Source of the DNA: Schaedlerella glycyrrhizinilytica_A | GTDB taxonomy: Bacteria > Bacillota > Clostridia > Lachnospirales > Lachnospiraceae | Reading direction: 5' to 3' (one strand) | DNA: 64,000 bases | Assembly (NCBI RefSeq): GCF_042852765.1 | Contig: NZ_AP031414.1 | In this document: piece by piece, positions 1 through 8,000 of the stretch | Layout of the letters: every line of letters begins with the position of its first letter | Position numbering within the stretch: the first letter of the stretch is position 1 | Program-made: the position numbers and the translations under genes | The notes under the pieces: generated by a model | What the model saw: only the letters and a program-made list of their open reading frames with translations | The model's database searches: none | What the model was told of the DNA's origin: nothing

Positions 1-568
1 TAACGAGCAGGATCCCATACAGACTCTTTTCGGTATCCCGGAAGAACATCTGACCGATCAGGATCAGAAAATCGAATGTATACAATCCGACCGATACCGG
101 AACGCCCATTTTTTTATTCAGGATCAACGGCGGAATATCCATACCTCCCGTCGATGCTCCCGCTTTAATGACCATACCGATCCCTACGCCGATCGACACT
201 GCCGCAAAAACCGTACAGAGCATCGGATCGTCTGTCAGATCCTGCAGCCATTCGATTTTTTGAAACACCCCGAGTATGACCGGAAAATAAAACGTACTGA
301 TCAACGAAGTCAGAGCAAATGCTTTTCCGAGCAATACGACCGCCAACAGAAACATGACCGTATTAAATATGGCCGCAAACAATTCGATCGGCACACCGAA
401 ATAATGATTGACGATCAGTCCCAGACCGGTCGTTCCGCCTGCCACCAGTCCGGTCGGAAGAACAAACGCCACGATTCCGGCACAATAAATAGTATTCCCG
501 AGAAGTACAAAAAATATCTTCTTCAGATTAAAAATACTTCGCAGTTCCTTTTTTGATTCCACAGTCAT
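1..568 (-). CDS. YitT family membrane protein (3' part outside window)
   Basis: The reverse strand reads from an ATG at 568 without a stop to the window edge, giving the first 189 residues. They begin MTVESKKELRSIF and are strongly hydrophobic, with segments such as FFVLLGNTIYCAGIVAFVLP, a glycine-rich GLVAGGTTGLGL stretch and GASTGGMDIPPL. These are typical of YitT/DUF161 integral membrane proteins, whose substrate is not established. A GAGAGGAAA Shine-Dalgarno lies upstream of the ATG. The C-terminal cytoplasmic domain (DUF2179) usual in the family would lie outside the window. The family call is from recognisable motifs; the function is unknown. Confidence 0.8.
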   Translation of the reverse strand, partial: MTVESKKELRSIFNLKKIFFVLLGNTIYCAGIVAFVLPTGLVAGGTTGLGLIVNHYFGVPIELFAAIFNTVMFLLAVVLLGKAFALTSLISTFYFPVILGVFQKIEWLQDLTDDPMLCTVFAAVSIGVGIGMVIKAGASTGGMDIPPLILNKKMGVPVSVGLYTFDFLILIGQMFFRDTEKSLYGILLV

Positions 569-651
569 AATTTCCCGTTTTCCTCTCTTTTATTTCTTAG
601 TCTGCCTTGGATTTTATCGCATTAAATCAATAAATTTGCCGTAAAACGCAA

Positions 652-680
652 GAAAAACAGGTTGCGAAACCTGCTTTTCT
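652..680. terminator. Hairpin between divergent yitT-like and EFR1 genes
   Basis: AGAAAA-CAGGTT pairs with AACCTG-TTTTCT around a GCGA loop, with one mismatch and short A/T tracts on both sides. It looks like a bidirectional intrinsic terminator, but it lies between two divergently transcribed genes, so it could instead act on a leader transcript. Confidence 0.45.
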
Positions 681-731
681 CTCACGTTGAACAGTATATC
701 ATTTTTTCAAAAAAGTGCAAGCATTTATCGC

Positions 732-760
732 GTGCATTTTATGTATAAATATGATATAGT
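732..760 (+). promoter_or_regulatory. Possible promoter of EFR1 gene
   Basis: GTGCAT and TATAGT are 17 bp apart, about 40 bp upstream of the EFR1 start. The -35 box is a poor match to the consensus, so this is a weak call. Confidence 0.3.
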
Positions 761-800
761 TACAGTTATACTTATTTTTGGATAAAAGGAGTTTTGCTTT

Positions 801-1583
801 ATGAAAATGAACGAACTGGGACTTGTCTACTTCAGTCCTACCGGAACCACACGAAAGGTCATCATGGAGGCAGCAAGGAACATCGACTTGAAGTCTGTTT
901 CTTACGATCTTTCCATCCACAAAGAAAAGAAGCCTGCAATGCAGTTTAAAAAAAATGATCTTGTGCTGTTTGGGATTCCGGTCTATGCCGGACGCGTTCC
1001 AAAGACATTTCTGGAATATTTTGAAAACTTACAAGGTGACAACACACCGGCGGCGCTCATTGCCACTTACGGATGCCGCGAATACGAAGACGCACTTCTG
1101 GAATTAAAGAATGAAGTGGAAAAACGCGGATTTAAAGTGATCGGAGCCGCTGCATTTCCTACAGAACATTCGATCGCGCGCAAGATCGGAATGAGCCGCC
1201 CGAACAAAGAAGATTTAAAAGTGATCGCAGATTTCGGCGTACAGTTAAACCGCAGAGTCAAAAAATCCGAAAATTTTGATAACATTTCCATCGAAGTTCC
1301 GGGCAACGACCCTTACAAAAAATACAGCACGACATCCCTTACACCGAAAGTAGACACCACACTGTGTACCGAATGCAAGGCATGTGCCAAAGCCTGTCCT
1401 GCCGGAGCGATCTCAATGACCGATCCAAAAAAGACCGACAAAAAGCTCTGTATCTCCTGTATGCGCTGTGTCCGCTCCTGTAAACAGAGAGCCCGTTATG
1501 TCAGCACATTTAAGATGAATCAGTTGGAAAAGAAACTTACAAAAATCTGTAAGACCGATAAAGCCGCCGATATTTTTATGTAA
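801..1583 (+). CDS. EFR1-type flavodoxin/2x[4Fe-4S] ferredoxin protein
   Basis: A 260-residue protein with an N-terminal flavodoxin-like half: FMN phosphate loop SPTGTT near residues 12-17, and FGIPVYAGRVP. The C-terminal half is a dicluster ferredoxin with CTECKACAKACP near 188 and CISCMRCVRSC near 216. This matches the EFR1 family common in gut anaerobes, which are presumed cytosolic electron carriers; no partner is known from the sequence. AAAGGAG lies upstream of the ATG. It stands alone, followed by a terminator. The fold is clear; the physiological acceptor is unknown. Confidence 0.85.
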   Translation: MKMNELGLVYFSPTGTTRKVIMEAARNIDLKSVSYDLSIHKEKKPAMQFKKNDLVLFGIPVYAGRVPKTFLEYFENLQGDNTPAALIATYGCREYEDALLELKNEVEKRGFKVIGAAAFPTEHSIARKIGMSRPNKEDLKVIADFGVQLNRRVKKSENFDNISIEVPGNDPYKKYSTTSLTPKVDTTLCTECKACAKACPAGAISMTDPKKTDKKLCISCMRCVRSCKQRARYVSTFKMNQLEKKLTKICKTDKAADIFM

Positions 1584-1600
1584 CTATTTTTATTGCAAAC

Positions 1601-1676
1601 AAAAGACTGCCGCCTTGGACATGAGGACGATCTCACAATGATCTCCCCTGTTTCCAAGACAGCAGCCTTTTTATGA
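1601..1676. terminator. Terminator between convergent EFR1 and asd genes
   Basis: CTGCCGCCTTGGA (from 1607) pairs with TCCAAGACAGCAG (to 1665) with two mismatches. It is followed by CCTTTTT on the plus strand and preceded by an A tract that gives T's on the minus strand. The loop is long. It lies between two convergent genes. Confidence 0.55.
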
Positions 1677-1693
1677 TTCTTTTAGCATCTTTC

Positions 1694-1724
1694 TTAGCGT
1701 GTTTCCCCTTGGACATCGACGCTA
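1694..1724 (-). repeat. Dispersed TAGCGTC repeat, copy 1 (supplies asd stop)
   Basis: On the minus strand it reads TAGCGTCGATGTCCAAGGGG and ends ACGCTA, so the ends are inverted. The first three bases are the TAG stop codon of asd. See the finding on the repeat family. Confidence 0.7.
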
Positions 1725-2807
1725 CTTTTTCGCGATATATCCTTTTGCGGTCAGCGCTTCTGCACAAAGTACAGCTCCGCCTGCGGCTCCGCGGATCGTG
1801 TTATGAGACAGTCCGACAAACTTGAAATCAAACATGCTGTCTTCTCTCAAGCGACCGATCGACACGCCCATTCCGTTTTCATAATCCACATCCAACTGTA
1901 CCTGCGGACGATTCTCCTCTTCCATATAACGGATGAAATGTTTTGGAGCGCTCGGCAGTCCTGCCTCCTGCGGAAATCCTTTGAAGTTCACCAGTTTTTC
2001 AATCAGCTGCTCTTTCGTCGGTTTCTTTTCAAAATTCACAAATACAGCGGCTGTATGTCCGTTTAATACCGGAACACGGATACACTGACATGTGATCTTC
2101 GGGAGTTCTGCTTTCACGATCTCACCGTTTTCCACTTTGCCGAGAACACGAAGCGGCTCCTGCTCGCTCTTCTCTTCCTCACCGCCGATGAAAGGAATGA
2201 TATTCTCCACCATCTCCGGCCAGTCTTTGAACGTCTTTCCTGCTCCGGAGATTGCCTGATATGTTGTAGCCACAACTTCTTTCGGTCCGAACTCTTTCCA
2301 TGCCGCCAGACACGGTGCGTAACTCTGGATCGAACAGTTCGGTTTTACCGCGATAAATCCGCGTGTTGTACCGAGACGTTTCTTCTGGTCTTTGATCACT
2401 TCAAAATGATCGGCGTTGATCTCCGGTACGACCATCGGCACATCCGGCGTCCAGCGATGCGCGCTGTTATTGGACACAACCGGTGTCTCCGTCTTTGCAT
2501 ATGCTTCCTCGATCGCTTTGATCTCCTCTTTTGTCATGTCCACTGCGCTGAACACAAAATCAACTGTAGCAGCAACCTTTTCAACTTCGTTGACATTTAA
2601 CACAACGAGATTCTTAACTGCTTCCGGCATCGGCGTCGTCATTTTCCATCTGTCTCCGACTGCCTCCTCATAAGTCTTTCCTGCGGAACGCGGGCTGGCA
2701 GCCACAGTTACCACTTCAAACCATGGGTGATCCTCCAAAAGAGAGATAAATCTCTGTCCGACCATTCCTGTTGCTCCAAGTATTCCTACTTTTAATTTCT
2801 GATCCAT
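1722..2807 (-). CDS. asd: Aspartate-semialdehyde dehydrogenase
   Basis: The enzyme makes aspartate-4-semialdehyde from aspartyl phosphate with NADPH, for lysine/diaminopimelate, threonine and methionine synthesis. The N-terminal Rossmann motif GILGATGMVGQ starts near residue 8. The active-site region KPNCSIQ (Cys near 160) and SGAGKTF follow. Its length (361 aa) and NCSIQ signature fit the archaeal/fungal-type branch also found in Clostridia. An in-frame codon at 2843 exists, but GGAGG sits 7-8 nt before the ATG at 2807, which I prefer. It lies 55 bp downstream of argH on the same strand and may be co-transcribed. The TAG stop is contributed by a dispersed repeat. Confidence 0.93.
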   Translation of the reverse strand: MDQKLKVGILGATGMVGQRFISLLEDHPWFEVVTVAASPRSAGKTYEEAVGDRWKMTTPMPEAVKNLVVLNVNEVEKVAATVDFVFSAVDMTKEEIKAIEEAYAKTETPVVSNNSAHRWTPDVPMVVPEINADHFEVIKDQKKRLGTTRGFIAVKPNCSIQSYAPCLAAWKEFGPKEVVATTYQAISGAGKTFKDWPEMVENIIPFIGGEEEKSEQEPLRVLGKVENGEIVKAELPKITCQCIRVPVLNGHTAAVFVNFEKKPTKEQLIEKLVNFKGFPQEAGLPSAPKHFIRYMEEENRPQVQLDVDYENGMGVSIGRLREDSMFDFKFVGLSHNTIRGAAGGAVLCAEALTAKGYIAKK

Positions 2808-2862
2808 TTTATTTTCCTCCTGTCTTTCCTTTTGATTTCCCATATAAACGGAACATGAACCT

Positions 2863-4242
2863 CTATTCTGTAAGCAAATATGCTTCTTCCATCTCGATCA
2901 CTTTCTGCATCGCCTTTTGTCCCGGCGCTCCGATCGTGTTGCGCATCTCCACACAAGTCTTCATACTGATGGCGTCATATATATCTTCCTCAAACACCGG
3001 AGAGATCGCCCGGAATTCTTCCAGACTCATATCATCCAGCGCTATATTTTTCTCAATGCAGTAAAGGACGAGTCTTCCGACGATCCCATGCGCATCCCGG
3101 AACGGTACTCCATGATTTACAAGATAATCTGCCGCGTCGGTGGCATTGGTAAATCCATGCTTTGCACTGTCCTCCATCCGTTTCGGACGGAAACGCAGTG
3201 TGTCCAGCATTCCGGTGAACAGCGCCAGACAGCCTTTCGTCGTGTCGATCGCGTCAAATACCAGTTCTTTATCTTCCTGCATGTCTTTATTATAGGCCAG
3301 CGGGATCCCTTTCATCGTCGTGAGCATAGACATCAGCGCGCCGTACACACGTCCCGTCTTTCCACGCACAAGTTCCGCGATATCCGGATTTTTCTTCTGC
3401 GGCATAATGCTGCTTCCGGTACTGTACGCGTCGTCGATCTCCACAAACTGATACTCGTTGGAATTCCAGATGATGACTTCCTCCGAAAAACGGCTCAGAT
3501 GCATCATCACCGTAGACATCGCCGATAACAACTCGATCAGATAATCCCGATCCGCCACGGAGTCCATACTGTTTAAAGTCGGTCCGTCAAAATCCAGAAG
3601 CTTGGCCGTATATTCCCTGTCCAGCGGATAAGTCGTACCTGCCAGCGCCCCGGATCCGAGCGGACAATAATTCATCCTTTTATAAATATCTTTCATCCGG
3701 GAACGATCCCGCTTAAACATCTCAAAATATGCTCCCAGATGATGTGCCAGCGTGATCGGCTGTGCTTTCTGCAAATGTGTAAATCCCGGCATAAACGTCT
3801 CGGTATGCTCTTTCATCAATTTCAGAAGACTCTGGAGGATCCCCTTTAAAAGCGCATCCAGTTCCAAGATCTCATCCCGCGTGTAAAGCTTCATATCCAG
3901 AGCAACCTGATCATTTCTGCTTCGTCCGGTATGTAATTTCTTTCCGGCATCGCCGATCCGGTCGATCAGATTCGCTTCCACAAAACTGTGGATGTCTTCA
4001 TATTCTTCCGTGATCGGAAGCGTTCCGTTCTCCACATCTCGCCTGATCCCCTGTAGTCCCTCGATGATCTGCTCTTTTTCTTCGTCCGTTAAAATTCCCT
4101 GTTTGGCGAGCATTGTCACATGCGCGATACTTCCTCTGATGTCCTGCTCCCAAAAACGCCGGTCAAATGAAATGGATGCGTTAAACTGATATACTAACCG
4201 GTCTGTTTCTTTTGTGAAACGACCACCCCATAATTGTGCCAT
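2863..4242 (-). CDS. argH: Argininosuccinate lyase
   Basis: It catalyses the last step of arginine synthesis, argininosuccinate to arginine plus fumarate. The 459 residues are of normal length. The family signature GSSIMPQKKNPD is present in the middle, with TGRSRNDQVA near residue 110 and the N-terminal start MAQLWGGRF. AAGGGGAA precedes the ATG. No argG is adjacent, so the neighbours are asd downstream and queH upstream. Assignment is secure. Confidence 0.96.
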   Translation of the reverse strand: MAQLWGGRFTKETDRLVYQFNASISFDRRFWEQDIRGSIAHVTMLAKQGILTDEEKEQIIEGLQGIRRDVENGTLPITEEYEDIHSFVEANLIDRIGDAGKKLHTGRSRNDQVALDMKLYTRDEILELDALLKGILQSLLKLMKEHTETFMPGFTHLQKAQPITLAHHLGAYFEMFKRDRSRMKDIYKRMNYCPLGSGALAGTTYPLDREYTAKLLDFDGPTLNSMDSVADRDYLIELLSAMSTVMMHLSRFSEEVIIWNSNEYQFVEIDDAYSTGSSIMPQKKNPDIAELVRGKTGRVYGALMSMLTTMKGIPLAYNKDMQEDKELVFDAIDTTKGCLALFTGMLDTLRFRPKRMEDSAKHGFTNATDAADYLVNHGVPFRDAHGIVGRLVLYCIEKNIALDDMSLEEFRAISPVFEEDIYDAISMKTCVEMRNTIGAPGQKAMQKVIEMEEAYLLTE

Positions 4243-4344
4243 TCCCGAATTCCCCTTTTCCTAATCAAATGCTGTTCAAAATAGCAGGCTTTTCTTTGCC
4301 CGATATCTTCTCCATAGTTTAGCACAGTAACGTGTGAATGTCCA

Positions 4345-5037
4345 CTATAAAAATGATTCTTTTTTATGATTCTTTTTGTGATCTTTTTCACTGGTTCCCT
4401 TTCGCTCTGCTCTCTTTCGTTCCTCCAGCGAGAACACACAGCCGCAGTAATCCTGCCGGTACATCCCGTATTCTTCCGACAATTCCACTGACCGCTTATA
4501 TCCGTTTTTCTTTTTAAAATCCGAAAACAAATACTTCACACCGTATTGTTCTGCCAGTCTGCCTCCGATCTCATTTAACTTCTGTGCATTTTTCATCGGG
4601 CTGATACTGAGCGTCGTCGTAAAATAATCATACTTTTCTTCTGCTGCGAGCCGGGCGCATTCTTCCAACCGCATCTCATAGCAGGAAAAACACCGTTCTC
4701 CGCCCTCGGGAATCTGCTCCATTCCGCGCGCCATATCATAAAACCGCTTTGTGTCATATTCTCCCTCGATAAACGAAATAGGATGCCCCCACTCCCGCTT
4801 CCGGATCAATTCCTGCTGTTCACACACCCGCATCGAATATTCCTGCTCCGGATAAATATTCGGATTATAATAAAATACCGTGATCTCCATGTATTCGGAG
4901 AGATATTCCAGCACATAACTGCTACAGGGCGCACAGCAGCTATGAAGCAAAAGTCTCGGAACTGCCTTTTGTCCGGAAATTTCCTCCAGCTCCCGTTCCA
5001 ATACTCTCTGATAATTTATTTTCTGATTTTGTTTCAT
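4345..5037 (-). CDS. queH: Epoxyqueuosine reductase QueH
   Basis: A 230-residue DUF208 protein that converts epoxyqueuosine to queuosine in tRNA, as a non-orthologous replacement for QueG. Evidence is the N-terminal LLLHSCCAPCSSYV, the second cysteine pair GERCFSCYEMR near 110, YFTTTLSISPMKN, and the YCGC motif near the C-terminus. The paired cysteines bind the [4Fe-4S] cluster in the family. The C-terminus is a short basic tail. It ends about 100 bp before argH; a functional link is not implied. Confidence 0.9.
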   Translation of the reverse strand: MKQNQKINYQRVLERELEEISGQKAVPRLLLHSCCAPCSSYVLEYLSEYMEITVFYYNPNIYPEQEYSMRVCEQQELIRKREWGHPISFIEGEYDTKRFYDMARGMEQIPEGGERCFSCYEMRLEECARLAAEEKYDYFTTTLSISPMKNAQKLNEIGGRLAEQYGVKYLFSDFKKKNGYKRSVELSEEYGMYRQDYCGCVFSLEERKRAERKGTSEKDHKKNHKKESFL

Positions 5038-5200
5038 GAACGATTCTCCCTCATGTCATTTTTAAAATCTCGACCCAGAACCTGAGTATATCACACAGCG
5101 CTCTTTTTCACAAATCTCTTCTTCTTTCATAAATTAAAATATCAGAAGCCCCCGCCGTCACAAGGCAGTCATACAAATAACTTAGGATTGGAGTGTTTCA

Positions 5201-5968
5201 ATGGAACCTGTACTGGAATTATCAAATGTCAATTATGCATACCACACAATGGATGGGGAGACCAAGGCGCTGAACGATATTTCATTTTCTGTCGCTCCCG
5301 GAGAATTCGTTGCTTTCGTAGGTCCCTCCGGATGCGGAAAATCCACGCTTCTCTCCATTCTCTCCGGTCTTTTGAAAACAGAAACCGGACAGATCCGTGT
5401 CAACGGAAAGGATTTGAAAGACAGCACGACAAACATCGGATATATGCTGCAGCACGATCATCTCTTTGAATGGAGAACCATTTACCACAATGTACTGCTC
5501 GGACTTGAGATCCAGCATATGCTGACGGCACGCACACGCGCCAAAGCGGAAGAACTTCTAGAACTCTACGGTCTGAAACCTTTTGCCGACTCCAGACCGT
5601 CCGAACTTTCCGGCGGAATGCGCCAGAGAGCCGCGCTGATCCGGACTCTGGTACTTGAGCCGGATATCCTCCTTTTGGATGAACCTTTTTCCGCACTGGA
5701 TTATCAGACCCGGCTTTCTGTCGGAGATGACATCGGACAGATCATCCGAAATGCACACAAGACGGCGCTTCTCGTCACCCACGACCTTTCCGAAGCGGTA
5801 AGTCTGGCTGACCGGGTGATCATCCTTACCAAACGCCCCGCGTCGGTCGCGCGCATCGTGCCGATCACATTTTCTTTGGAAGATGATACGCCGATGCATC
5901 GTCGTGATGCACCCGAATTTAAAACTTATTTCAATCTCATCTGGAAGGAGCTGAACAAAAATGACTGA
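5201..5968 (+). CDS. ABC importer ATPase (nitrate/sulfonate/taurine-type)
   Basis: A 255-residue nucleotide-binding subunit with Walker A GPSGCGKST near residue 42, Q-loop MLQHDHLFEW, signature LSGGMRQR near 140, Walker B ILLLDEPFSALD near 158 and H-loop THD near 193. Sequence style fits the SsuB/TauB/ThiZ group, which energises import of small anions or thiamine precursors. It overlaps the following permease by 8 nt. No substrate-binding protein gene is in either flank, so the substrate cannot be inferred. Confidence 0.9.
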   Translation: MEPVLELSNVNYAYHTMDGETKALNDISFSVAPGEFVAFVGPSGCGKSTLLSILSGLLKTETGQIRVNGKDLKDSTTNIGYMLQHDHLFEWRTIYHNVLLGLEIQHMLTARTRAKAEELLELYGLKPFADSRPSELSGGMRQRAALIRTLVLEPDILLLDEPFSALDYQTRLSVGDDIGQIIRNAHKTALLVTHDLSEAVSLADRVIILTKRPASVARIVPITFSLEDDTPMHRRDAPEFKTYFNLIWKELNKND

Positions 5969-6773
5969 CATTTCCCCGGAACAGATCCGGTATCTCAATC
6001 AAATAAAACGACATGTCTACATCGTCCGTACTGCGAGGATCTTCATCCTTTTCGGCTTTCTTATCCTCTGGGAATTGGCAGCCGATACCGGGATCATCGA
6101 TTCTTTTATTTTCAGCAGCCCCTCCAAGATCGTCCGGTGCTTCCGGGAAATGGTCTCGGATCACACGATCTTTTTCCATATCTGGACAACGCTGTATGAA
6201 ACGATCATCAGCTTTCTCCTCGTCACAGCTTTCAGCATCCTCGCGGCAGTTCTTTTATGGAGCAGTGTCAAGCTTTCCGAGATCCTCGATCCTTATCTTG
6301 TCGTCTTAAACAGTCTCCCGAAATCTGCACTCGCCCCGCTTCTGATCGTCTGGCTCGGAGCCAACTCCAAAACGATCATCGTTGCCGGAATGTCCGTTGC
6401 GATTTTCGGAAGCATATTGAACCTGTATACGGAATTCAAGACTATCGACCCGGAAAAGATCAAATTGATCTACACGCTCCACGGCACCAAACGCCATGCG
6501 CTGACAAAAGTCATACTGCCGGGTTCCGTTCCGGCGATCATCAGCAACATGAAAGTCAACATCGGTCTGTGTCTGGTCGGTGTCATCATCGGAGAATTTC
6601 TCGCCGCCAGAAACGGACTCGGCTACCTGATCATCTACTCCAGTCAGGTCTTCAAAATGGATTGGCTGCTGATGTCGATCCTTCTACTCTGTATCATGGC
6701 GATGGGACTCTATGCGCTGATCAGTCTGGCTGAAAAATGGTATCTGAAACGAAACAACAGTGGGATCAGATAA
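5961..6773 (+). CDS. ABC importer permease (SsuC/TauC-like)
   Basis: A 270-residue inner-membrane subunit with about six hydrophobic segments. The binding-protein-dependent transport loop is visible in the second half (HGTKRHALTKVILPGSVPAI, followed by GEFLAARNGLGY). It is translationally coupled to the ATPase (8-nt overlap) and followed by a terminator. With the ATPase it forms a core importer missing its solute-binding component. Confidence 0.88.
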   Translation: MTDISPEQIRYLNQIKRHVYIVRTARIFILFGFLILWELAADTGIIDSFIFSSPSKIVRCFREMVSDHTIFFHIWTTLYETIISFLLVTAFSILAAVLLWSSVKLSEILDPYLVVLNSLPKSALAPLLIVWLGANSKTIIVAGMSVAIFGSILNLYTEFKTIDPEKIKLIYTLHGTKRHALTKVILPGSVPAIISNMKVNIGLCLVGVIIGEFLAARNGLGYLIIYSSQVFKMDWLLMSILLLCIMAMGLYALISLAEKWYLKRNNSGIR

Positions 6774-6832
6774 CGCAGCGACGCGGTCTTCGCGGAACGA
6801 TTTATGCGAGACGATGCAATTTCCTGTCAAAG

Positions 6833-6882
6833 AAAAATCCAGATGGAATCCCTTTGTTTCGGACTCCGTCTGGATTTTGTAT
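6833..6882. terminator. Intrinsic terminator after ABC permease
   Basis: AAATCCAGATGGAATCC pairs with GGACTCCGTCTGGATTT (about 17 bp, one mismatch, one wobble) and is followed by TTTTG. It can serve both strands. Confidence 0.75.
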
Positions 6883-6895
6883 ACCTATTGAAAAT

Positions 6896-6938
6896 AGCGT
6901 CAGTGTACAAAGAGAAATACACCTTGTACACTGACGCT
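6896..6938. repeat. Dispersed TAGCGTC repeat, copy 2 (perfect hairpin)
   Basis: AGCGTCAGTGTACAA and its exact 15-bp inverse flank a 13-nt loop. It sits between the terminator of the ABC operon and the 3' end of the convergent serine hydrolase gene. On the minus strand it could end that transcript. Confidence 0.8.
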
Positions 6939-6950
6939 GCCTTTTGTTTC

Positions 6951-7997
6951 TCACTGCATCATTTCATATACAACACCGGAAGTTCTCGCTATGAACTGAC
7001 GTGCCTGATAAGGATCTATAAGATTTTCAGACATCACACACAGCACATAGGTACCGCTGTTCCCATATACGATGGCTGCATCATTTTCCACATCGGAAAG
7101 TTCTCCTGTCTTATTTCCGACGATCACCCCGCCCGGAATACCGGATGGGATCTTACTTCTGCGCTCCTGCTGTTTCATATATTCCAAAATACTTGCGCTT
7201 CCTTCCAGCTGTCCGGCATTTGCCATCTTGAGAAAATTACAGCAGTCACGGACAGATGTGTAATTATCGTCGACATCATTTGGCTGCAGCATCAGTCTTC
7301 CCATATGAGTGTCCGAAAATCCATGATTGGCAGCGTACTGATTCACCAGCGCCATTCCGTTTTCCGCACTTCCGCCTCCAAGCCTTGTCACAAGCTGATT
7401 ACAGGAATCGTTGTCACTTACCCGGATCATACTCCCGATCAAAGCCTCTGTCTCCCCGGCATAAGACTCATACACGCTGACGTTCCCGTAATTCTCATAT
7501 ACACAGCCTGCCACATACAGTTTGATCAAACTCGCCGCCTGCATCGGTCCGCCTCCGACAAGAGCAAGGTCATTCGCATCGACTGAACCTGCACAGATTG
7601 CCACCGTTCCTCCTGCCCCGTATTCCGTATTGACCAGATTTTCCAACTGTGTCTGCATCTCTGCAGGATCGGCACTTCCCGCATTGGACGGAGCTGTATT
7701 TTCCGCGGTTTCATTCACCGCTCCGTCTGTCTGCTCATTTGCTGTCTGCGCTTCCAATGCCTTTTTCTCCTGTTCTTCCTTTTCTCTCATCGCTTTTTCT
7801 TCTGCTGCTTTTTGCTTTTCTTCTGTCTCTGCAACGACTTCTCCTTTGATCACAGATTCCTCTTTTTTCGCCGCCTGCTTCTCGGCGTGAGACTCTGTCA
7901 GAACTTTCCCGATCAGGATCAGCAGAAAGATCAGCAGAATCGTTTCCAAGATCACCAGAACCCGGAGCAATCCCTTGACTTTGCTTCTTTTCTTCAT
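6951..7997 (-). CDS. Membrane-anchored serine hydrolase, class A beta-lactamase fold
   Basis: A 348-residue protein with a basic N-terminus, one membrane segment (about residues 11-30) and a charged Glu/Lys/Ala-rich linker to about 110. The extracytoplasmic domain carries SLIK (SxxK), VSDND (SDN) and NKTGEL (KTG), the three motifs of penicillin-recognising serine enzymes. I see no class A ExxLN motif, so a peptidase-like or sensing role is as likely as beta-lactam hydrolysis. The start follows the kinase stop by 3 nt, with GAGGAAA as ribosome site inside the kinase 3' end, so the two are co-transcribed. Confidence 0.82.
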   Translation of the reverse strand: MKKRSKVKGLLRVLVILETILLIFLLILIGKVLTESHAEKQAAKKEESVIKGEVVAETEEKQKAAEEKAMREKEEQEKKALEAQTANEQTDGAVNETAENTAPSNAGSADPAEMQTQLENLVNTEYGAGGTVAICAGSVDANDLALVGGGPMQAASLIKLYVAGCVYENYGNVSVYESYAGETEALIGSMIRVSDNDSCNQLVTRLGGGSAENGMALVNQYAANHGFSDTHMGRLMLQPNDVDDNYTSVRDCCNFLKMANAGQLEGSASILEYMKQQERRSKIPSGIPGGVIVGNKTGELSDVENDAAIVYGNSGTYVLCVMSENLIDPYQARQFIARTSGVVYEMMQ

Positions 7998-8000
7998 ATG

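Noticed and set aside
5085..5200. TPP riboswitch before the ABC genes
   Set aside because: The typical CTGAGA and ACCTGA elements are absent and the gap is too short.
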